From contig JAJFHV010000022.1 of NCBI GenBank assembly GCA_021775415.1, positions 1-39,332 on the forward strand: 39,332 bases of DNA, given 5' to 3'. A program made the position numbers and the translations under genes. Positions 1 to 7,863 of the stretch are shown one piece after another. Under the pieces are notes generated by a model. It was not told the DNA's origin, ran no database searches, and worked only from the letters and a program-made list of their open reading frames with translations. Position 1 is the first letter of the stretch, and every line of letters begins with the position of its first letter. The DNA is from Hyphomicrobiales bacterium (lineage in GTDB: Bacteria; Pseudomonadota; Alphaproteobacteria; Rhizobiales; Rhizobiaceae).

Positions 1-13
1 CAAGGAGACAATC

Positions 14-382
14 ATGAGCAAGACAACAATAGATGAGAGCACCGCTATCGCGCAGACCGTACAGCACTACATTGATGGTGCAATATCTGGCAAAGGCGAT
101 GAGATGAAACCGGCTTTTCACGAAGATGCAACAATTTTCGGTTACTTCGGCACCGATCTGTTGGCAGGTCCCATCAAGGCCTTGTTCGACTGGAATGACG
201 AAAACGGACCAGCTGAAGAGCTGCGTGCGAAAATCGTCAGCATCGATGTAGGAGGCTCTGTCGCCAATGTGCGGCTGGAACTCGACAACTGGACCGGAAA
301 CCGCTTCACCGACTTGTTTACGCTGTTGAAAGTGGATGGATCCTGGAAGATCATGAATAAGGTCTTCCATCTCCATTCCTGA
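14..382 (+). CDS. NTF2-like / putative lumazine-binding family protein
   Basis: Small cytosolic protein of 122 residues with the alpha+beta pattern of the NTF2-like superfamily, close to the 'putative lumazine-binding' branch. It has an N-terminal helix (TAIAQTVQHYIDGAISGKGD), then a 'FHEDATIFGYFGTDLL' segment, then strands ending 'LLKVDGSWKIMNKVFH', which is typical of this family. Length is normal for a single-domain member. The start is well supported by AAGGAGA about six bases before the ATG. There is no signal peptide. Members of this fold bind or convert small molecules, but no substrate can be named here. The left window edge hides the upstream neighbour; downstream lies a long non-coding stretch, so it is probably the last gene of its unit. 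Confidence 0.8.
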   Translation: MSKTTIDESTAIAQTVQHYIDGAISGKGDEMKPAFHEDATIFGYFGTDLLAGPIKALFDWNDENGPAEELRAKIVSIDVGGSVANVRLELDNWTGNRFTDLFTLLKVDGSWKIMNKVFHLHS

Positions 383-502
383 ACAACGGGTTGAACGTTC
401 TATCCGGTCACCTATAGCCATGCATTGTCACCAGATTTCTACCCTGAATGACAAAAAGCAAAGGTGGCCGGAAAGAACCACAAACTTACGAAGATGGCTG
501 CC

Positions 503-568
503 AGCGCATTATGCGCTTGAGATGCACAAACAACATCTCGACCTTTTTGCGCAGCTGGTGGCACCAGC
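503..568. repeat. Cluster of three adjacent short inverted repeats
   Basis: Three dyads follow one another within 66 bases. AGCGCAT/ATGCGCT (503-509 and 511-517) has a one-base centre. GAGATG/CATCTC (519-524 and 534-539) has a nine-base loop. GCTGGTG/CACCAGC (554-560 and 562-568) has a one-base centre. A one-base centre is too tight for a hairpin loop, so the first and third look more like protein-binding palindromes or breathing stems. A run of five T (544-548) follows the second dyad, so it could also act as a weak terminator on the plus strand. Function unknown. Confidence 0.4.
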
Positions 569-644
569 GAGTTAACATGACAATGCCAAAATTCATCCCA
601 TGATTGATTTTATCATCATCAGATGGATGGGAAATATAAGTCCA

Positions 645-676
645 TTATGTCTGCTTTGGATAATTAACAGACATAA
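645..676. repeat. 9-base inverted repeat with 14-base spacer
   Basis: TTATGTCTG (645-653) and CAGACATAA (668-676) are perfect inverted copies separated by 14 bases. The spacing suits either an operator half-site pair or a small hairpin. It lies 310 bases upstream of the orphan secreted-protein gene and just before the first palindromic repeat copy. No T tract follows. Confidence 0.4.
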
Positions 677-690
677 CGCCATCTCTATTT

Positions 691-720
691 GACTTCCGCT
701 TTACCCTCGAAAGCGGACAC
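691..720. repeat. Palindromic intergenic repeat, copy 1
   Basis: Imperfect copy of the element at 1682-1711, identical at 26 of 30 positions by my alignment. The stem is TCCGCTTT/AAAGCGGA (695-702 and 710-717) with a seven-base loop. No T tract flanks it, so it is not a standard intrinsic terminator. It resembles short REP-like elements scattered through alphaproteobacterial genomes. Confidence 0.55.
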
Positions 721-985
721 TCCTTCACCCGGGTTGGATACTCGTTTCGTGTATCACCAAATCTATTTACTATCGCTAGATTGTAAATTGGCGCGCCTCA
801 ACTTTACGTCCATAATGAATATCCAACCCACCCAGTTTGGTGAAAATCGGTAATTCGGGTAGGATAGTTTATCAAACGTCCGTCAATCTGCAGCATCCGT
901 GAATCCCGGTTTTGCTGTAAAGAATACGGATAAACAGATTGAGATATTGGACGTACCTGAAACTTACGTAACAGGAGACGATCTT

Positions 986-1630
986 ATGTTCGAAAAATTC
1001 TCAATCATTCGATATTCTTCATTAATCGTCTTGGCATTAACGCTGTGTCTAACCCCACTTGGAGCAAGTCCGGCATTCGCGGTAGTAGGAGGTAGCGGTG
1101 GTGATGGAGGGGGGCAACCCGGCGGCAAGAATAGATCTACACTGGTTACAAAAGACTTGGTAAAAATGCGCAGCAGTGCGCTTGAAACCCTGGCTTTCGA
1201 TAAAGAACATTCCTACAGGACAGATGACGGGTTTTACAGTAGTCAAACCAAGCTGCTCTTGAAATCACTAATATTTCGCCGTGGCAACACCGTGGAAATT
1301 CTCCGCCGAATGGGGCGCCTGAAATCTACTAGAGCCAGAAGCAATCTATTAAAACAGGAGCTGGCATGGCTGGGGAAGAAAAAAGTTCAGACAATAGAAC
1401 GTGTGCGGGCAACAGACCCCAAGAATCAAAGTGCAGACACTCTCAGAACCGTTGGCAATCCACGAAAGATATTAACCGACACATTTGAAGATTTGTTCGG
1501 TGGTCTGTTTTGGAGCCCGGAATACGGTGCGTTCTGGGAGGAAACGAGGGTAGTTTTTGCCCTCGAGTCCTATGAAAGATTTCTTAAAATGTGGCTGAAG
1601 AACCCGACAGCTGGCCCGAAGTCAAAGTAA
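986..1630 (+). CDS. Orphan secreted protein of unknown function
   Basis: I do not recognise this 214-residue protein. It begins with a clear Sec signal peptide: a basic start, a hydrophobic run (SSLIVLALTLCLTPLGA) and a probable cleavage after 'SPAFA'. A glycine-rich linker (VVGGSGGDGGGQPGG) follows, then about 165 mostly helical residues rich in Lys, Arg and Leu, ending in an aromatic segment (FGGLFWSPEYGAFWEE). The mature protein lacks cysteine pairs or catalytic motifs that I can identify. The ATG is chosen because AGGAGA lies seven bases upstream and it starts directly at the signal peptide; a GTG at 899 in the same frame is less likely. The gene stands alone between two copies of a palindromic repeat, which suggests an accessory gene. 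It is probably exported to the periplasm. Confidence 0.65.
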   Translation: MFEKFSIIRYSSLIVLALTLCLTPLGASPAFAVVGGSGGDGGGQPGGKNRSTLVTKDLVKMRSSALETLAFDKEHSYRTDDGFYSSQTKLLLKSLIFRRGNTVEILRRMGRLKSTRARSNLLKQELAWLGKKKVQTIERVRATDPKNQSADTLRTVGNPRKILTDTFEDLFGGLFWSPEYGAFWEETRVVFALESYERFLKMWLKNPTAGPKSK

Positions 1631-1681
1631 GTCAGTTCGAGAATTTTGGCACTATGTGTTCACACCTTGATGTGGACGATA

Positions 1682-1711
1682 GATGTCCGCTTTGCCCTTG
1701 AAAGCGGACAC
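1682..1711. repeat. Palindromic intergenic repeat, copy 2
   Basis: Perfect 10-base stem TGTCCGCTTT/AAAGCGGACA (1684-1693 and 1701-1710) with loop GCCCTTG. It lies between the convergent ends of the orphan secreted-protein gene and the cyclotransferase-like gene. Neither strand has a T tract, so it is more REP-like than a terminator. Translated on the plus strand it reads MSALPLKAD, a spurious peptide start I recall from rhizobial genomes. Confidence 0.6.
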
Positions 1712-1739
1712 CCGAACTCTGGTCCAGGTTCAATCCGAA

Positions 1740-2336
1740 TCAAATTCCCCGCACTCCGGCAGCGCGCAAACTGGCATCAAACAAGCTGATCTCATCCGCG
1801 CTCAACACGACACTGCGAGGGTAAAGTGGTTTCTTGCGGTCATTGATAATATCACGTTCAAATCCCACAGTCGTTTCGACAAAATGTGAGACACCCTCAT
1901 CACCGAACTCATTGCGAAATCCCTGCATCACCGCATCAAGATAGCTTTGAAGTAATGCTCCCTGCTCCGCAATGGCATTGTCTTCCTTGGCCACATATAC
2001 ATAAAGCTGATCCGGCAGGATGGATTTGCCTGTTACCGGCCGCACAATTTCCAGGTCATCAGCTGAGACAACATGCCGGTCATACCCAGCCTCACGCTCA
2101 TCCACCAATGGCAGGTTTGTCAGTTGGTCTATCACAATCATACCGTGAATTGCACAGGCGGGATCGGGATGGATTGACAACAATGCCACCTGCTCTTCAA
2201 GCGTTTTGGTGCGGGACTGCCAATGCCGCCGCCACCCCTTCAAACGAGCAGGAACCAGTTCGACGTAGTCCGTCTTGAGCGTGTGCCGGTTCACCAGCGA
2301 CCCAAATCCGAAATAACCTACGAGCCCTTCATTCAC
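1740..2336 (-). CDS. Gamma-glutamylcyclotransferase-like protein
   Basis: A 198-residue cytosolic protein with hallmarks of the gamma-glutamylcyclotransferase fold. The substrate-loop motif GFGSL is at residues 9-13. The segment 'LPLVDEREAGYDR' carries the presumed general acid/base, Glu82, followed by the family's Tyr and Arg. Enzymes of this fold release 5-oxoproline from gamma-glutamyl amines, amino acids or glutathione. The start codon overlaps the stop of glutathione reductase by four bases (ATGA), so the two are translationally coupled; this points to glutathione or gamma-glutamyl turnover as its role. ChaC-type glutathione degradation is possible, but the sequence alone does not prove it. 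The fold is fairly certain, the substrate is not. Confidence 0.75.
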   Translation of the reverse strand: MNEGLVGYFGFGSLVNRHTLKTDYVELVPARLKGWRRHWQSRTKTLEEQVALLSIHPDPACAIHGMIVIDQLTNLPLVDEREAGYDRHVVSADDLEIVRPVTGKSILPDQLYVYVAKEDNAIAEQGALLQSYLDAVMQGFRNEFGDEGVSHFVETTVGFERDIINDRKKPLYPRSVVLSADEISLFDASLRAAGVRGI

Positions 2337-3724
2337 TGTTGGCGTTCCCCGTTCACAACCCGATAAGTCGGCTGATACATGGTGACGAACTCTTCCGCAG
2401 CGGTTGGATGTACCGCCATGGTGCGGTCGAAATCAGCCTTCTTTGCGCCTGTCTTGAGTGCAATACCCAGCGTCTGAGCCATTTCACCGGCATCGGGCCC
2501 CAATATGTGAACTCCAAGCACAAGATCAGACTTTGCATCCACGATAATTTTCATCAGCATCTTTTGGCTGGAACCCGAAATTGTGTTTTTCAACGGTCTG
2601 AAATGGGCACGATATACATCGAGTGCTGCATATTTCTTTGCTGCACCCCCTTCACTCAAGCCGACTGTACCGATTTCGGGTTGGGTAAAGACCGCAGTTG
2701 CGATTAAATCATGATCCGGACTGGTTGGATTATCTTTATATTCGGTTTGGATGAAACACATCGATTCATGGATTGCGACCGGTGTCAGTGCCACACGATT
2801 GGTGACATCACCAACCGCCCAAACCGCATCACTGGAGGTTTTGGAAAATTCATCAACCTTGATAAATCCACGTTTGTCTGTCTCGACACCCGCCTTTTCC
2901 AATCCAAGTGAATTGGTCATCGGACCGCGCCCAACCGCCAGCATAACTTCGTCTGCCTCGATCACTGCGCCATTGTCCAAGGTCAACGCTTTGCGACCGC
3001 CACTACCTTTACTAACGGACTTGAACTCCGTCATGCACAATACCTCAATGCCTTTTGCAACCATCTCGAGATGTAAATTTTCACGTAGATCATCGTCAAA
3101 TCCACGCAAGATTTCTTCGCCGCGATAGACGACCGTCACATCACTCCCAAGGCCGGCAAATATACAGGCAAACTCAAGCGCTATGTAGCCACCGCCATTG
3201 ATGACAATTTTTTTAGGAAGCGTTTTGAGATCAAACACCTCATCCGAGGCAATGCAAAGCTCGCTGCCCGGCAACTCCGGCATCCGGCTTGGCGTGCCAC
3301 CGGTCGCAATCATGATTTTTTCTGCACTTACCGTCTTGTCCTGGGCCACCAGATAAACTTCATTTGGCCCAACCAGCTCAGCTCTTGTCTCCAGAACCTC
3401 CGCTCCAGCAGAATTGAGACCCTTTTGATAAAGCCCCTCAAGCCGGTCAACTTCGACATCCTTGTTGTTGATAAGCGTGTCCCAGTTGAAACTGGCATCT
3501 CCAAGGGTCCAGCCAAACGCGCGCGCGGCTTCAAATTCCTCAGAAAAATGCGATGCATACACCATCAGTTTTTTGGGGATACAGCCGCGGATGACACAAG
3601 TCCCGCCATAGCGGTACTCCTCCGCAATCGCTACTTTCTTGCCAAGGGCAGCTGTCAGCCTGCCAGCCCTCACGCCCCCCGAGCCGCCGCCAATTACAAA
3701 CAGGTCGTAGTCAAATTTTGCCAT
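2333..3724 (-). CDS. gor: Glutathione-disulfide reductase
   Basis: NADPH-dependent flavoenzyme that reduces glutathione disulfide to glutathione in the cytosol. Its 463 residues match the family. Domains in order are FAD binding (GGGSGG, residues 12-17), the redox-active disulfide in GGTCVIRGCIPKKL (Cys43 and Cys48), NAD(P) binding (INGGGYIALEFA) and the dimerisation domain with the catalytic HPTAAEE near the C terminus. The Cys-Val-Ile-Arg-Gly-Cys spacing is that of glutathione reductase in proteobacteria, not lipoamide dehydrogenase (which has Cys-Leu-Asn-Val-Gly-Cys). It is the first gene of a pair with the cyclotransferase-like gene downstream. An intrinsic terminator upstream (3760-3785) separates it from the DUF2059 gene, so it probably has its own promoter in the roughly 35-base gap between that terminator and the start. 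Confidence 0.95.
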   Translation of the reverse strand: MAKFDYDLFVIGGGSGGVRAGRLTAALGKKVAIAEEYRYGGTCVIRGCIPKKLMVYASHFSEEFEAARAFGWTLGDASFNWDTLINNKDVEVDRLEGLYQKGLNSAGAEVLETRAELVGPNEVYLVAQDKTVSAEKIMIATGGTPSRMPELPGSELCIASDEVFDLKTLPKKIVINGGGYIALEFACIFAGLGSDVTVVYRGEEILRGFDDDLRENLHLEMVAKGIEVLCMTEFKSVSKGSGGRKALTLDNGAVIEADEVMLAVGRGPMTNSLGLEKAGVETDKRGFIKVDEFSKTSSDAVWAVGDVTNRVALTPVAIHESMCFIQTEYKDNPTSPDHDLIATAVFTQPEIGTVGLSEGGAAKKYAALDVYRAHFRPLKNTISGSSQKMLMKIIVDAKSDLVLGVHILGPDAGEMAQTLGIALKTGAKKADFDRTMAVHPTAAEEFVTMYQPTYRVVNGERQQ

Positions 3725-3759
3725 CTAAAGATATTATCCTGGAAACAAACCGCAAATAC

Positions 3760-3785
3760 AAAAAACCCGGCAAATCCGCCGGGTT
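3760..3785 (-). terminator. Rho-independent terminator after the DUF2059 gene
   Basis: On the minus strand an eight-base GC-rich stem (AACCCGGC/GCCGGGTT, 3764-3771 and 3778-3785) with a six-base loop runs straight into six T residues. It lies 29 bases beyond the stop of the DUF2059 gene and before glutathione reductase, so it should end the rpiA-DUF2059 transcript. Confidence 0.85.
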
Positions 3786-3814
3786 CGCTGAGTGTAAACT
3801 AGAGCCTGGCTGGC

Positions 3815-4327
3815 CTATTGCAACCCGGCATCTGTGAGTTTCTTACTGATGCTTTCCTGCAGGTCGCGCTGGAGACCAACTGACCAAACCCTGGCAGCAG
3901 CATCAACTTCACGCACAAAAACAGGTGTCTGCTTGAGCATTTTTTGGCCAGTCTCACTGCCATAGAACGCACCTATGGCCTGTAGCTCATCAATCGTGAA
4001 GATGCGCGCGTAAATCCTGGCAACTTCCGTTTCCAGATCTCCCCGGCGTGGCGCAAGTTCAATTGCCGCGCCGTCAACAATCTCAGTGATTTTTGCCTGT
4101 TGATCAGGCCTGTTCTGGATCAGACCGGTCTTGGCGGTGTTCGCCATGCCCGGCAGAATATTATCAAGCTGCCTTGTTGAACCAATCGACTTGATAGCTT
4201 CCCTTGCAACTTTCAAATGTTCCTCGGAAATCTCCTGTGCACTGGCGCTCACATGGAGTGCAAAGATTACCATGCTCGACAAGAGCAGTGTTTTGGTAAG
4301 GCGTGTCATCTGAATTAACAATCTCAT
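3815..4327 (-). CDS. DUF2059 family exported protein
   Basis: Exported protein of 170 residues. The N terminus is a Sec signal peptide (TKTLLLSSMVIFALHVSASA, cleavage probably before QEISEEH). The mature part is helical and contains the DUF2059-type segment 'ARIFTIDELQAIGAFYGSETGQKML', which is diagnostic for the family. The biochemical role of DUF2059 is not established; it is probably periplasmic. A longer frame reaches into rpiA but has no reason to be used; the chosen ATG follows a GAGAG-type site about nine bases upstream. It lies 52 bases after rpiA on the same strand and is followed by a strong terminator, so the two probably share a transcript. I recall the rpiA-DUF2059-gor order from other Hyphomicrobiales. 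Confidence 0.8.
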   Translation of the reverse strand: MRLLIQMTRLTKTLLLSSMVIFALHVSASAQEISEEHLKVAREAIKSIGSTRQLDNILPGMANTAKTGLIQNRPDQQAKITEIVDGAAIELAPRRGDLETEVARIYARIFTIDELQAIGAFYGSETGQKMLKQTPVFVREVDAAARVWSVGLQRDLQESISKKLTDAGLQ

Positions 4328-4379
4328 TTCGATTTTCTCTCTTGGTGAGGTAATTGGGCCTTCAACACAAACAACCAAT

Positions 4380-5075
4380 TCAGATTTCCGCATCAAGGCG
4401 TTTGATCCCCTGACTGCCAGCAAGGAATACGGTCTTGGCGTATCCCAAAAACAGCCCGTGTTCAACCACACCGGGGATTTCTAGTAACTCTTTCGATAGG
4501 CTAACTGCATCGGGAATACGGCCAAAAGATGCATCAAGAATATAGTGGCCACCATCTGTAATAAATGTCTTGCTGTTCACCTCACGCAGCACAATTGTTC
4601 CGCTGAGCTTTAGCTTTTCAGCCATTGATTGCAAAGCGATCTGCGTCGCCTCCAAACCGAATGGATTAACCTCAATTGGAAGTGGAAATTGCCCTAGCGT
4701 TTCAACAAATTTGCTGTCATCGGCAATAACCACCATCCGTTGCGAGGCATAAGCCACGATTTTCTCTCGCAGCAGTGCACCGCCGCCGCCTTTGATAAGA
4801 TTAAACGCCGCATCGACCTCATCCGTACCATCTACCACCAGATCCAGCTGAGGATGTTCTTCCAATGTCGAGGTAGGGACACCCAGTTCATTGCAGAGTT
4901 CCTGCGTCCGGATAGAGGTTGGGATTCCAATGATTTTCAGTCCACCACCAACCCGTTCCGCCAAAAGCCGAACAAACTCTTCTGCAGTTGAGCCAGTGCC
5001 AATACCGAGTTTCATCTCGTCTGTTACGAGAGCAAGTGCAGCGCGTGCTGCTTCAATTTTTAGTTCACGGCTCAT
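4380..5075 (-). CDS. rpiA: Ribose-5-phosphate isomerase A
   Basis: Cytosolic enzyme that interconverts ribose 5-phosphate and ribulose 5-phosphate in the pentose phosphate pathway. The 231 residues contain the phosphate-binding [11 protein letters not shown], the active-site DGTDEVD and the [14 protein letters not shown] block with the catalytic acid region of RpiA. The start at [14 protein letters not shown] matches usual family length; an in-frame ATG at 5135 would add 20 residues and has a slightly better purine-rich upstream (GGGTGG), so the start is not fully settled. It is divergent from gph, and the DUF2059 gene follows it. Confidence 0.93.
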   Translation of the reverse strand: MSRELKIEAARAALALVTDEMKLGIGTGSTAEEFVRLLAERVGGGLKIIGIPTSIRTQELCNELGVPTSTLEEHPQLDLVVDGTDEVDAAFNLIKGGGGALLREKIVAYASQRMVVIADDSKFVETLGQFPLPIEVNPFGLEATQIALQSMAEKLKLSGTIVLREVNSKTFITDGGHYILDASFGRIPDAVSLSKELLEIPGVVEHGLFLGYAKTVFLAGSQGIKRLDAEI

Positions 5076-5194
5076 TGGGTCTATCGTCTTGAATTGGCTT
5101 GCAGATTGTGGTCTTGAATGCGACGCACCTATCATGCCACCCGCCCTAATGCCAATGTTTTCGTCCGGTTTGGTGAACAGCGACTATTGGAACC

Positions 5195-5872
5195 ATGACC
5201 CAAAGACTGATCATATTTGACCTGGATGGAACACTTGCGGATACGGCACCGGATTTAATTGCGACTCTGAATCGGATTACCGCGCAATTTGATTTACCAC
5301 CAATGGCAGAAACGAATTTGGGCAATCTGATTGGGCAAGGCGCTCGAGCGATGATTGCGCGTACCTTTGAAATCAACAATTTAGCGATTGATGAGCGGCA
5401 ACTTGATGAACTGTTTGATCAATTCCTTGCCGACTACGCTGCAAATATCGCGGTAAAAACGAGACTGTTTGACGGTGCGCTGGAGGTAATCACAGATTTG
5501 AGACAGTCTGGCGACCTTCTGGCCGTATGCACCAACAAGACAGAAGCTCTTGCACGCCTTTTGCTGGAACAGCTGGGAATCGCGCAAAATTTTTCAGCCA
5601 TTACCGGTGGCAACAGCTTCACATTCAAAAAACCGGATGGTCGGCATATTCTGGAAACCATTAAAATAGCGGGCGGTGAGCCAACGTCATCCATCATGGT
5701 CGGAGATTCCAGCGCGGATATCCAGGCGGCAAAGAATGCTGGAATACGATCTATTGCGGTGACATTTGGATATTCAGATCAGCCAGCGGAATCACTTGGA
5801 GCTGACGTGGTTATCTCGGCATTTGACGAATTACATACGGCAATTGATCACCTGTTAAAAACAAAACCGTGA
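5195..5872 (+). CDS. gph: Phosphoglycolate phosphatase (HAD family)
   Basis: HAD-superfamily phosphatase of 225 residues, the usual Gph length. Motif I is FDLDGTLAD (nucleophile Asp9, acid/base Asp11), motif II is 'AVCTNKT', motif III is the Lys in 'FKKPDG', and motif IV is 'MVGDSSADIQAA'. The helical cap after motif I is of the Gph type. It dephosphorylates 2-phosphoglycolate, formed by RuBisCO or by repair of oxidised DNA ends. It is divergent from rpiA, with about 120 bases between starts for both promoters. Its stop lies only three bases from the stop of the convergent GGDEF-EAL gene, leaving no room for a terminator between them. Other HAD substrates cannot be excluded. Confidence 0.88.
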   Translation: MTQRLIIFDLDGTLADTAPDLIATLNRITAQFDLPPMAETNLGNLIGQGARAMIARTFEINNLAIDERQLDELFDQFLADYAANIAVKTRLFDGALEVITDLRQSGDLLAVCTNKTEALARLLLEQLGIAQNFSAITGGNSFTFKKPDGRHILETIKIAGGEPTSSIMVGDSSADIQAAKNAGIRSIAVTFGYSDQPAESLGADVVISAFDELHTAIDHLLKTKP

Positions 5873-5875
5873 CGA

Positions 5876-7702
5876 CTAAACAAGGCCCTGGCGGAAGACT
5901 GATGCCAGAGCGTTTGCATCCTTTTTCTGCCACCCGGCAAACCACTCTACAAAATCTGTTACAGGCATCGGTCGCGCGAAATAATAACCTTGTGCGAATG
6001 TGCATCCATATTCGATCAAAAATTCTAACTGAGCAATGGTTTCAACGCCTTCCGCAACAGTCTCATATTTCAGACTGTTAGCCATTGCCAAAATAGTTCT
6101 GACAATAATGCGCCCATGCTCATCTTCGCGATCTGCCAGCATATCGACAAATGAACGGTCAATCTTGAACACGTCAAACGGCAGGCGAGATAACTGTGAA
6201 AGGTTGGAGTATCCAGTCCCGAAGTCATCAATCGCAAAACGAATACCGAGTTTCTTGAGCTCCCCCATGTGGCTGAGTGCCTTCTCGGGATTTTGCATCG
6301 CCATGCTCTCGGAAATCTCAAGCTCCAGTTTCTTTGGATCAGCACCAGATTCCCGAAGCGCTTCGGTTACCACTTCACAAAAATCGGCACGTTCAAATTG
6401 CGCGGTTGAAATATTGACCGCAACACAAATGTCCAGCCCCATTTTTTCAAATTCGACAAGCTGCCTGCAGGCCTCCTCCAGCACCCATTTTCCCAGCGGC
6501 ATGATCAGTCCACAATCTTCCGCCACGCTGATAAAATCCAGCGGTTGGATCATACCCCTTACCGGGTGGTTCCAGCGAACCAGCGCTTCGACGGCTTTTG
6601 GCAGGCCACTCGCACAGTCAATTTTTGGGTGATAGTGAAGCTCAAACTGATTACCATCCAGTGCCGCACGAAGATCAGATTCGATCTGCATGCGCGTCGA
6701 TGCTTCATGGTTCAGTTCTTCAGAGAAATACCGAAATGTGTTCTTGCCCTCCTCCTTGGCTTGATACATTGCCATGTCGGCACTTTTGAGAATCTCTTCA
6801 TAATCCGAGCCGTCACGCGGAAACGTTGCAATTCCAACCGATGCGCCGATGGAAATATGGGTGCCGTCGATTATGAACGGCACTTCAGTTGCGTGGATAA
6901 TTCGTTTTGATACCGTTGCCGCATCTGTTTCGTCGCGAATTTCTGAGAGCAGAATGGTAAATTCATCACCGCCGAGCCTGGCGACCATTTGCTTGTTCTT
7001 CTTGGCTTCAAGTTCATCCGAATCCTGATCGGGATCCGCCGCATCGTGATCAATATCTTTCATGGTTTCAAACCCGATCAAATCTTCCGCGCGCAAAAGA
7101 TTTCCAAGCCGTTCCGAAAACTGAGAGAGCAACTGGTCGCCAATATCATGGCCATAGGTGTCGTTTACCCGTTTGAAGCCATCAAGATCCACAAACAACA
7201 AGGCACCATTGCTGTTTTGCCGGACTGCCCTCTTTATCGCCCGGGTTAGTTCCATACGGAAAAACTCTCGATTGGGCAGTTGGGTAACCCGATCAACATA
7301 GGCAAGCTCATAAACTTGCTCGATATTCTGTTTGAGTGTCGTCATCATCGAAGCGAAAGCAGCACCAAGCTGTCGAATTTCCCTGGGGCCCTCAATCGCG
7401 ACTTCCTGATCCATCTCACCATCACCGACCTGATTTGCCGAGCCGGTCAAGCGATGAAGTGGTCGCGTAATCTGGTTGATCTGGGCAATCGCCAAGAGAA
7501 GGCCGATTACAAGAACAGGTAACGCAGTAACGAAACTTGATTTGATGATTGACCAAGCCGAGCCGTTAAAATCGGGGGCACTTTCTACAAGCATAATTGA
7601 GCCAACGATGTTTGCAGAAATAAACGCGATTGCCAGGCCGCAGATAAGCGTCAAAAAGCGAAAACGGATTCCGCTTATTACCCCATTCAGCTTGGAAAAC
7701 AT
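5876..7702 (-). CDS. Membrane GGDEF-EAL cyclic-di-GMP protein with HAMP domain
   Basis: Bifunctional signalling protein of 608 residues. Two membrane helices (about 13-38 and 54-74) enclose a very short periplasmic loop, followed by a HAMP-like segment (about 75-130), a diguanylate cyclase domain with an intact GGDEF (244-248) and a phosphodiesterase domain with EAL (372-374). The EAL domain keeps 'VNIS', 'LEISES', 'DDFGTGYS', 'FKIDRSF' and 'AEGVET', so it should bind metal and hydrolyse cyclic-di-GMP; the usual YQP reads YHP. Before the GGDEF the allosteric RxxD inhibitory site is absent (KNKQ). The cyclase domain has an acidic then basic insertion of about 30 residues (207-237). The short periplasmic loop suggests it senses membrane or cytoplasmic cues. 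It is transcribed convergently with gph and divergently from the EamA exporter. Confidence 0.92.
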   Translation of the reverse strand: MFSKLNGVISGIRFRFLTLICGLAIAFISANIVGSIMLVESAPDFNGSAWSIIKSSFVTALPVLVIGLLLAIAQINQITRPLHRLTGSANQVGDGEMDQEVAIEGPREIRQLGAAFASMMTTLKQNIEQVYELAYVDRVTQLPNREFFRMELTRAIKRAVRQNSNGALLFVDLDGFKRVNDTYGHDIGDQLLSQFSERLGNLLRAEDLIGFETMKDIDHDAADPDQDSDELEAKKNKQMVARLGGDEFTILLSEIRDETDAATVSKRIIHATEVPFIIDGTHISIGASVGIATFPRDGSDYEEILKSADMAMYQAKEEGKNTFRYFSEELNHEASTRMQIESDLRAALDGNQFELHYHPKIDCASGLPKAVEALVRWNHPVRGMIQPLDFISVAEDCGLIMPLGKWVLEEACRQLVEFEKMGLDICVAVNISTAQFERADFCEVVTEALRESGADPKKLELEISESMAMQNPEKALSHMGELKKLGIRFAIDDFGTGYSNLSQLSRLPFDVFKIDRSFVDMLADREDEHGRIIVRTILAMANSLKYETVAEGVETIAQLEFLIEYGCTFAQGYYFARPMPVTDFVEWFAGWQKKDANALASVFRQGLV

Positions 7703-7863
7703 CCTGCCACCTTATCCGGTACTAAGCCCACCGGTTCCCATTTACCCCAGCATTAAGACAGTAAACGCGATAGATTTAGTAAATATTCGCGTAAACCACC
7801 TTGATTTCAGGCGTTTTCTCGAGGCTGGGTTAACACTTGTATAATACCGGATTATGTAATTCT

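Larger units (their letters stand above)
383..985. other. 603-base intergenic stretch with dyads and one repeat copy
   Basis: No coding region of credible length or codon pattern is visible on either strand. The stretch holds three neighbouring short dyads (503-568), a separate 9-base inverted repeat (645-676) and one copy of a palindromic repeat (691-720). A GTG at 899 is in frame with the downstream gene and would add 29 residues, but the ribosome-binding site and the signal peptide both favour the ATG at 986. No tRNA-like cloverleaf was found. Confidence 0.6.

Noticed and set aside
1683-1889. Short plus-strand frame starting MSALPLKAD
   Set aside because: It begins in the palindromic repeat and runs antisense into the 3' end of the cyclotransferase-like gene; no ribosome-binding site and no protein-like pattern.
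2339-3802. Long plus-strand open frames opposite glutathione reductase
   Set aside because: They are shadows of the reductase; the minus-strand protein has complete family motifs and the plus frames have none.
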